From contig CANRDQ010000054.1 of NCBI GenBank assembly GCA_947629395.1, positions 1 through 5,223 of the forward strand: 5,223 nucleotides of DNA. The letters are read 5' to 3'. A program made the translations under genes and the position numbers. The notes beneath the pieces are model-generated. The model ran no database searches. It saw only the letters and a list, made by a program, of their open reading frames with translations, and was not told where the DNA came from. Positions 1 to 5,223 of this stretch are shown in pieces. Source of the DNA: an uncultured Bacilli bacterium (GTDB taxonomy: Bacteria > Bacillota_I > Bacilli_A > RF39 > UBA660). Position 1 is the stretch's first letter. The number at the start of each line of letters is the position of its first letter.

Positions 1-6
1 TTAAAC

Positions 7-62
7 TGGAATTTACTGTAAGACTAAATTCTATACAAATACACTGAAAGTGGAATTTAACT
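7..62. repeat. Short imperfect direct repeat TGGAATTTA(A)CT
   Basis: TGGAATTTACT at 7-17 recurs as TGGAATTTAACT at 51-62, differing by one extra A. The second copy overlaps a small hairpin in which AAAGTGGAA (47-55) pairs with TTCACTTT plus one preceding T (63-71), with one G-T wobble and a 7-base loop. No T-tract follows the hairpin, so it is not a terminator. The stretch 1-88 holds no convincing gene. It may be the 3' untranslated tail of an upstream gene or debris of a mobile element end; the sequence alone does not decide. Confidence 0.4.
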
Positions 63-88
63 TTTCACTTTACGAAAGATTAATTAAT

Positions 89-120
89 AAATATCCACAA
101 AAATTGTGGATATTTTTATT
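89..120 (+). terminator. Rho-independent terminator of an upstream gene
   Basis: A perfect 12-bp stem pairs 89-100 (AAATATCCACAA) with 104-115 (TTGTGGATATTT) around a 3-base AAA loop, and the descending arm runs into a T-rich tail (113-120). This should end transcription entering from the left, so a + strand gene probably lies just outside the window. The tail overlaps the -35 box of the next promoter by two bases, a tight terminator-promoter junction that insulates the following gene. Confidence 0.85.
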
Positions 121-147
121 GTCAAAAAAGATACGTTTTGTTATAAT
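119..147 (+). promoter_or_regulatory. Sigma-A type promoter of the SGNH hydrolase gene
   Basis: The -35 box TTGTCA (119-124, five of six consensus bases) and a perfect -10 box TATAAT (142-147) are separated by 17 bases. TG at 139-140 gives an extended -10 (TGTTATAAT). The start of transcription is expected near 154, leaving a leader of about 58 bases before the ATG at 212. This is the best-matching promoter in the window. Confidence 0.8.
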
Positions 148-211
148 ATTAAGGAATTTGTTAGAAGTTTAGAAAGATAATAACAAAATTTTTTAAACAA
201 GAGGTAGTAAC

Positions 212-1141
212 ATGGGAAAGAAAAAATATAAAAACAAAAAAATATATAGAAGTAATAATATAAAAGTACAAACACAAACTCAACCAGAAAATAATAATGT
301 CATAAAAGAAGTAGAAAGTAGTGAAGATTTAAAAAAAGAAGCTACTTATGCTCAACAAACTTTTAATTTTGAAAATAATAAATTAGAGGATAGTGAAAAG
401 AAAAAAATACCAAGTAATCTAGATAATGAAATTACCATAGAAGAAATTCCATTATGTTTAGAAGAAAGTAAAACTTCTAAATATCCTCTTAAGACAGTTT
501 TATCATTAGTGCTTATTATCTTTATGTTAAGTACATTTATAGTTTATCATTTCACAACATATGATCATAAACATAATAAAGAAGAGGATTTAACTGGTGA
601 AACAATTGTCTTTTTAGGAGACTCCATTACTAATGGTTATAAATTAGATAGTCATTTTAAAACATATACAAAAAATTATAGTGTTATTAATAGTGGAATC
701 AATGGAAATGTAACTGATGACATCCTAAATAATTTAAAACACAGAGTTTTACAATACAATCCTAGTAAAGTATTTTTACTTATTGGTACAAATGATATTG
801 GATTAGGAAAAGATACAGATTACATTACAGACAATGTTGAAAAAATTATTGAAAAAATAAAAAAACATGATAAAAAGACCCAAATATATGTAGAAAGTGT
901 CTATCCAGTAGATGAAGAAAAAAATACAGCTTCTGGTAGAAATAATGATACTATTAAAGAATTAAATAAAAAAGTTAAAACTCTTTGTAAAAAAGATAAT
1001 ATTACTTATATTGATTGCTATGATTCTTTATTAAATGATGAAGGACAATTAAAAGATGAATATACTTATGATGGATTACACTTAACAGAAAAGGGTTATG
1101 ATGTTGTTACTAAAAAATTAGAGAAATATATTTCTTTATAA
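212..1141 (+). CDS. Membrane-anchored SGNH/GDSL-family hydrolase (probable extracellular esterase)
   Basis: This 309-aa protein has a cytosolic tail (1-91) that begins Lys-rich (GKKKYKNKK) and continues with Glu/Asn/Gln-rich, probably disordered sequence. One membrane helix follows at about 92-113, then an SGNH hydrolase domain at about 130-309. All family blocks are visible: GDS with nucleophile Ser138, Gly162 in NSGING, GTND with Asn194, and DGLH with Asp287 and His290, so the domain looks catalytically intact. Lysines before the helix favour N-in topology, putting the enzyme outside the cell. The family hydrolyses or transfers acyl esters (carbohydrate O-acetyl esterases, lysophospholipases, TesA-like enzymes); the substrate cannot be read from sequence. 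The start is supported by GAGGT at 201-205, six bases upstream. The gene has its own promoter and terminator, so it is probably monocistronic. Deacylation of a surface glycan is an inference from the neighbouring glycosyltransferase gene. Confidence 0.88.
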   Translation: MGKKKYKNKKIYRSNNIKVQTQTQPENNNVIKEVESSEDLKKEATYAQQTFNFENNKLEDSEKKKIPSNLDNEITIEEIPLCLEESKTSKYPLKTVLSLVLIIFMLSTFIVYHFTTYDHKHNKEEDLTGETIVFLGDSITNGYKLDSHFKTYTKNYSVINSGINGNVTDDILNNLKHRVLQYNPSKVFLLIGTNDIGLGKDTDYITDNVEKIIEKIKKHDKKTQIYVESVYPVDEEKNTASGRNNDTIKELNKKVKTLCKKDNITYIDCYDSLLNDEGQLKDEYTYDGLHLTEKGYDVVTKKLEKYISL

Positions 1142-1146
1142 TAAAT

Positions 1147-1182
1147 AAATAGTTAGATTTATTCTAGCTATTTTTCTTTTTC
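1147..1182 (+). terminator. Rho-independent terminator after the SGNH hydrolase gene
   Basis: An 11-bp stem pairs 1147-1157 (AAATAGTTAGA) with 1163-1173 (TCTAGCTATTT), with one T-G wobble and a 5-base loop. The tail at 1171-1182 is T-rich (TTTTTCTTTTTC). It begins five bases after the TAA stop and separates transcription of the two genes. Confidence 0.8.
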
Positions 1183-1194
1183 TAGATAATTTCT

Positions 1195-1223
1195 TTATTA
1201 TTGTTAATAAAAGATGTTATAAT
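1195..1223 (+). promoter_or_regulatory. Extended -10 promoter of the HAD-glycosyltransferase gene
   Basis: A perfect TATAAT (1218-1223) is preceded by TG at 1215-1216, giving the same TGTTATAAT core as the first gene's promoter. The -35 element is weak: TTATTA at 1195-1200 has the right 17-base spacing but matches only three of six consensus positions, and the better-looking TTGTTA at 1201-1206 is only 11 bases away. The TG extension probably compensates. Transcription should start near 1230, about 25 bases before the ATG. Confidence 0.65.
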
Positions 1224-1255
1224 GAAAATGGATATAAGCTAGGAGGATTTATAAT

Positions 1256-4200
1256 ATGCTAGAAGAATTACAAGAACAAATAAAAAAAGTAAAGGTTGTT
1301 TCTTTTGATATTTTTGATACCTTAATTACACGTTTAGTGGGAAGACCAGAAACAGTTTTTGATTTAATGGGTGAACACTTTGGCATAAAAGATTTTAAAA
1401 ATATTCGTATGTCAATGCAAGCTCAATGTGGTCTAGAACTTATCAAAAGTCATAATTATCCTCATGCTAATATGAAAGAAATATATGACTATATTAAAGA
1501 ACATTCTGATATTAAAAATATTGATGAACTAATGAAATATGAAGAGAAATTAGAAAAACAACTTTTATATCAAAATAAGAAAATCTATGAAGTTTATAAA
1601 TTTGCTAAAGAAAATGGCAAAAGAGTTGTTGCGACCAGTGATATGTATTTAGAAATGCCATTTATAAAAGATGTCCTTGATAATTGTGGTTACAAAGATT
1701 TAGATAAAATATATTTATCATCAACAGAAAGAAAAGCTAAATTCACTGGTGATTTATATGATGTTTTAATTAAAGAAGAAGATGTTGCTCCTGAAGAAAT
1801 CTTACATATAGGAGATAATTATAAAGATGATTATCAAATAGCTAAAGATAAAGGTTTACAAGTATATAGATATACAGAGACTATCATTGATAAAAAGACA
1901 GATAATATTGCGGTATCTTTTCATAATGGAATTGTGAGATATGTAGCTTTACAAACTAATAATATTTGGGAAAAAGTAGGAGCTAAAGGCGGATTACTAT
2001 ATACAGGTCTTTATAAGCAATTATTAGAAAATGTAAAAGATAAAATATATTTTTTAGCTCGTGATGGATATAATTTATATCATATATTTAAAGAGTTTTC
2101 TAAAGATAGAGAAAGTGAATATGTCTATACATCTCGAAGAGCTTTGTTACTCGCAGGAATAACTAAAATAGATGAAGAATCTCTTAATATATTACCACCT
2201 TTTACTTTAGGACAAACTGTCGAAGAAGTATTACAATATATTTCTATGGATAAAATTTTTAATGAAGAAGATTTACAGAAAGTAGAATTAAACTCATTTT
2301 CTGATAAGATAATGACTTTAGATGATATAACTAAAGTAAAAAAATTATATTCTTTAAAAGAAAAAGAAGTATTAGAAGTTTGTGCTAAAGAAAGAGAAAA
2401 CTGTAAAAAATATTTTGCAAAAATAGGTATGTTAGAAACAGATAATTATGCCTTTGATTGTGGTTGGAATGGTAGTTCTCAATATTTATTAGATAGATTT
2501 TTCAAAAGTATTTCTAAAGATATAAATAATAAATTTTATTATGCTGGTATCTTTGATAATGAAAAGAGTAGAAAACAATTAGAAAACTTCGATTTTGATG
2601 CTTATCTATTCAGTTTTGATAAAAATCAAGAAATAGTACCAAAATTACAAATAGCCATAGCTGTTGTAGAATTGTTCTTTGGTGCGCCACATAATTCAGT
2701 CTTAAAATATAATGAAGATGGCTACGTTTTTGATAAAATCGAAAAAGAAATTGATTATAAAAAAGATATATTAAAAGGTTTAATTTCCTATATGAAAGTA
2801 GCTTTACCAACCTTTAAAGAATTTAATATTAATTTTGATGAGACAGCTGTTCTGGAAACAATAGAAGACTTTATTGAGAATCCAACTGATGAAGAAGCTG
2901 TTACTATTGGTAACCTTAATAATGTTGATGGCTTTGCTTATCAAAAAGGAGAAGAAAAGCACATTGCTTATTTAACAGAAGAACAATTAGAAGAAAGTGA
3001 AAATATAGAAATATATTGGCCACAAGCTGTTTTACGTAGAAAAGATATTTCTGATAAAGTAAAAGATTTTGTTAGAAATAAATATGGTTTATTTGAAGAT
3101 ACTAAAGAAGAAGTTCTTACAGTAGAAGAGGTTACTAAACCATCTTATTTACAAAGATTTAAAAATTCACTTAGAAATAATGGTTATCGTACTACTTTAT
3201 ATTTATTAAAAAGAAAAGTAAAAAACAAATTATTTAAAGAAGATGAATATCAACATTGGATTAAAAAGCAAAAAGAAATTAAAAAAGAAGAGTTTACATA
3301 CAAACCTTTAATTTCTTTTGTAGTACCAGTTTATAACGCAGTTAAAAATCAACTTGTAGAATGTATTGATTCTGTTTTTGCACAGACTTACTCCAACTGG
3401 CAATTAATATTAGTAGATGATGCTTCTACTTTAGAAGAAACAAAAGATGTTCTAAAGTCTTATGAAGGTAAAGATGAACGTCTTAAAATAAGATATCATC
3501 AAACTAATGGACATATTTCTAAAACTACTAATGATGGTATTGAAATAGCTGATGGGGAATTTATTGCCTTACTTGATAATGATGATGTATTAGATAAAAA
3601 TGCTCTTTTCGAAATGGTCAAAAAACTAAATGAAGATGATTATGATTTTATTTATAGTGATGAAGATAAATTAACTGAAGATGGAACTAAAAGACATAGT
3701 CCTTTCTTTAAACCAGATTATTCCAAAGATACTTTTATGTCTTTAATGTACACTTGTCATTTTGCAATCTTCCGTAAAAGTATTGTAGATAAAATAGGTG
3801 GATTTACAGTTGGTTTAGATGGTGCTCAAGACTATGATTTTGTCTTAAGATTCACTGAAAAGACTAACAAAATAGGACATATTCCTAAAATCTTATATCA
3901 CTGGCGAGAAAGAGAAGGATCAATTGCCTCATCTCCTAAGGCTAAAGAATATGCTTTAGATGCTATAGTTTCTTTAAAAGAAAAATATTTACAAAGACAT
4001 AATTTAAAAGGTAAAGTTGTCTATGAAGATTCTGTATTTCAATATAGAGTAGTTTATGAAGCTTTAGAAAAAAGTGTAGATGTATTGATTAATTTTTCTG
4101 ATTTAGAAAATACTAAAAAGTGTATAGATAATTTAAAGAAAAAAAGTGTAGCTTTAAATAAAATAATTATTTTAGCTGATGAAGATGATAAAAAACAACT

Positions 4201-5143
4201 TGAAGAAGAATTAAAAGATTATAAAATTTATAATAAGAAAGATTTTAAAGACATCAAAAATAATTGTAGTGAATTAGTTTTATTCTTAGATGATAAAATA
4301 TCTTTAGATAGTAAATCTTTAGATATTCTAGCCGGACATGCTGCCTTATCTCATGTTGGAATGGTTGGACCAAAAATACTTTATCAGGATTCTTCTATAA
4401 TTTATTCATGTGGTCTATCATCTAAAGAACCATTCCATGTACTAGGAGAAGCAGATGATAATGGTCTACATTACTATTGTCGAAATAGATTAGATTATAA
4501 TACCTTAGCAGTATCACCTATGTGTCTTATGATTAAAACTGAATTATTAAATAATTTAGAATTTTTAAATTCCATAAATAAAACAATAGAATTTGGAAAT
4601 GAATTATATCATAAACAATATTACTCAGTAGTACGTAATGATGCTTATGCTTACATCGAAAGAAAAGATGTTCCTAAAAATCAAGATTTAGTCAAAAGAA
4701 TATATGATCCTTTTATTAATCCTAATATAGAAGTTTTTAAATTTGCCATAGCCAACTTTAAAGAAAAAACTACCAAAGTAAAAAAAGGAAAATATCATTC
4801 TAGAACTATAAAAGATATAACTTATCAAATAAACTATGATATTAAAAAAGATTATATTCACTTTAAAGGATTCGCACTAGATGAAGACATTCTTCATAAT
4901 AATTCTAATAAAGTAACTATCGTTTTAAAGAATGAAGACAGAGTTTATTTATTAAATACCAAGAAAATCTATGATGATTTTGTTTCCTTGCATTATCAAA
5001 AAAATTATAACTTTACAAACTTTTATGCTAAAGTAAAAAGTGCTAAAATAGAAAAAGGTAATTATGAAATATTAATGTATATAGATAATAAACTTGATAA
5101 AGAAAAGGTTGAGTCTAAGATATTAGGAACTATAAAAATATAA
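1256..5143 (+). CDS. HAD phosphatase-like / tandem GT2 glycosyltransferase fusion protein
   Basis: This 1295-aa protein has no signal peptide or membrane helix, so it is probably cytoplasmic. Residues 10-210 form a HAD domain with DIFDT (Asp18, Asp21), ATSD (Thr127/Ser128), a lysine at 160 or 162, and GDNYKDD (Asp187, Asp191/192). Residues 220-610 resemble the C-terminal part of COG5610 proteins: FLARDG (266-271), YTSRRA (291-296), DCGWNGSSQ (401-409). After a linker comes a complete GT2 domain at about 683-915: VVPVYN (689-694), DDAST (721-725), LLDNDD (772-777), GAQDYDFVLR (856-865), YHWR (881-884), as in RfbC-like O-antigen enzymes. Residues 940-1157 are a second GT2-like domain, recognisable by MVGPKILY and DPFINPN (1151-1157) but with LDDK replacing the usual acidic motif. 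Residues 1185-1295 look like a beta-rich accessory module. AGGAGG (1241-1246), nine bases upstream, fixes the start. Synthesis of a surface glycan is inferred; donor, acceptor and the HAD substrate are unknown. Confidence 0.85.
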   Translation: MLEELQEQIKKVKVVSFDIFDTLITRLVGRPETVFDLMGEHFGIKDFKNIRMSMQAQCGLELIKSHNYPHANMKEIYDYIKEHSDIKNIDELMKYEEKLEKQLLYQNKKIYEVYKFAKENGKRVVATSDMYLEMPFIKDVLDNCGYKDLDKIYLSSTERKAKFTGDLYDVLIKEEDVAPEEILHIGDNYKDDYQIAKDKGLQVYRYTETIIDKKTDNIAVSFHNGIVRYVALQTNNIWEKVGAKGGLLYTGLYKQLLENVKDKIYFLARDGYNLYHIFKEFSKDRESEYVYTSRRALLLAGITKIDEESLNILPPFTLGQTVEEVLQYISMDKIFNEEDLQKVELNSFSDKIMTLDDITKVKKLYSLKEKEVLEVCAKERENCKKYFAKIGMLETDNYAFDCGWNGSSQYLLDRFFKSISKDINNKFYYAGIFDNEKSRKQLENFDFDAYLFSFDKNQEIVPKLQIAIAVVELFFGAPHNSVLKYNEDGYVFDKIEKEIDYKKDILKGLISYMKVALPTFKEFNINFDETAVLETIEDFIENPTDEEAVTIGNLNNVDGFAYQKGEEKHIAYLTEEQLEESENIEIYWPQAVLRRKDISDKVKDFVRNKYGLFEDTKEEVLTVEEVTKPSYLQRFKNSLRNNGYRTTLYLLKRKVKNKLFKEDEYQHWIKKQKEIKKEEFTYKPLISFVVPVYNAVKNQLVECIDSVFAQTYSNWQLILVDDASTLEETKDVLKSYEGKDERLKIRYHQTNGHISKTTNDGIEIADGEFIALLDNDDVLDKNALFEMVKKLNEDDYDFIYSDEDKLTEDGTKRHSPFFKPDYSKDTFMSLMYTCHFAIFRKSIVDKIGGFTVGLDGAQDYDFVLRFTEKTNKIGHIPKILYHWREREGSIASSPKAKEYALDAIVSLKEKYLQRHNLKGKVVYEDSVFQYRVVYEALEKSVDVLINFSDLENTKKCIDNLKKKSVALNKIIILADEDDKKQLEEELKDYKIYNKKDFKDIKNNCSELVLFLDDKISLDSKSLDILAGHAALSHVGMVGPKILYQDSSIIYSCGLSSKEPFHVLGEADDNGLHYYCRNRLDYNTLAVSPMCLMIKTELLNNLEFLNSINKTIEFGNELYHKQYYSVVRNDAYAYIERKDVPKNQDLVKRIYDPFINPNIEVFKFAIANFKEKTTKVKKGKYHSRTIKDITYQINYDIKKDYIHFKGFALDEDILHNNSNKVTIVLKNEDRVYLLNTKKIYDDFVSLHYQKNYNFTNFYAKVKSAKIEKGNYEILMYIDNKLDKEKVESKILGTIKI

Positions 5144-5147
5144 TAGA

Positions 5148-5223
5148 GGTTCAATGTCAAGTAGTGTTGGTGGAACCAAAAACTATGATAAATGAATGGT
5201 GTAGAGGACTAAGAAATTAGTTC
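5148..5223. mobile_element. Possible ISL3-type insertion sequence end, cut by the window edge
   Basis: From 5148 the sequence reads GGTTCAATGTCAAGTAGTG and continues TTGGTG. This resembles, from memory, terminal inverted repeats of ISL3-family elements (GG.TC...GTCAA...GTGTTG pattern). The outer GGTTC (5148-5152) could pair with GAACC (5173-5177), but no T-tract follows, so it is a poor terminator. If it is a left end, the element extends right and its transposase lies outside the window. The 8 bases just outside (5140-5147, ATAATAGA) would be the target duplication expected for this family. The minus strand has a short open stretch ending in a stop at 5183-5185, too short to assign. No other gene is visible here. 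Confidence 0.4.

Noticed and set aside
5..172. Open + strand frame of about 55 codons across the upstream region
   Set aside because: It has no ATG start with a ribosome binding site, and it runs through the terminator hairpin and the promoter of the next gene, so it is most likely chance or at best a fragment.
157..194. Possible leader attenuator: TTTGTTA pairing with TAACAAA, then a run of six T
   Set aside because: The stem has only one G-C pair and a 17-base loop, so it is too weak to be called a terminator or riboswitch in such AT-rich sequence.
2610..2810. 66-codon open frame on the minus strand inside the large gene
   Set aside because: It lies wholly within the HAD-glycosyltransferase gene, has no recognisable domain, and is explained as an antisense shadow of AT-rich coding sequence.
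5148..5177. GGTTC...GAACC hairpin as terminator of the large gene
   Set aside because: The stem is only 5 bp with a 20-base loop, and it is followed by A-rich rather than T-rich sequence on the + strand.
5183..5223. Minus-strand open stretch that could be the C-terminus of a transposase
   Set aside because: Only about a dozen codons are visible before the window edge, and I cannot match them to any family.
1..5223. CRISPR array, tRNA or rRNA genes, toxin-antitoxin or phage-defence genes
   Set aside because: No regularly spaced repeats, no tRNA-like T-arm or anticodon structure, and no further coding frames beyond the two large genes were found.

Overview
This is a 5.2-kb, very AT-rich window (G+C well below one third by eye) with bacterial signals throughout: TATAAT-type promoters with a TG extension, AGGAGG-like ribosome binding sites, hairpin-plus-T-tract terminators and TAA stops. 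Tryptophan is read from TGG and TGA is not used in frame, so the standard bacterial code fits. Together with AGA-rich arginine and heavy Lys/Asn/Glu/Ile use, this suggests a low-GC Gram-positive bacterium (Bacillota, such as a Clostridia or Erysipelotrichia-like gut lineage). The species cannot be named from this window.

Layout, all on the + strand: (1) 1-118 is a non-coding tail with a short direct repeat and a strong terminator for an upstream gene outside the window. (2) A clear promoter at 119-147 drives a 309-aa protein (212-1141) with a charged cytosolic tail, one membrane helix and an extracellular SGNH/GDSL hydrolase domain. (3) A terminator at 1147-1182 and a new promoter at about 1195-1223 separate it from the second gene. 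(4) A 1295-aa multidomain protein (1256-5143) combines an N-terminal HAD-type phosphatase-like domain, a COG5610-like middle region, a complete GT2 glycosyltransferase domain, a second GT2-like domain that has lost its key acidic motif, and a C-terminal beta-rich module. (5) From 5148 to the right edge the sequence resembles the terminal inverted repeat of an ISL3-type insertion sequence, starting 4 bases after the stop codon.

Inferred biology: the large protein is most likely a cytoplasmic enzyme assembling or trimming a cell-surface glycan (capsule, wall polysaccharide or teichoic-acid-like polymer). The SGNH protein could remove or transfer acyl groups on such a polymer, or on lipids, outside the membrane. 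They are transcribed separately in the same direction, so a shared pathway is suggested only by adjacency and plausible chemistry. The most unusual element is the HAD + COG5610-like + tandem GT2 fusion. Possible IS-derived sequence at the window edges would fit a variable surface-polysaccharide locus.
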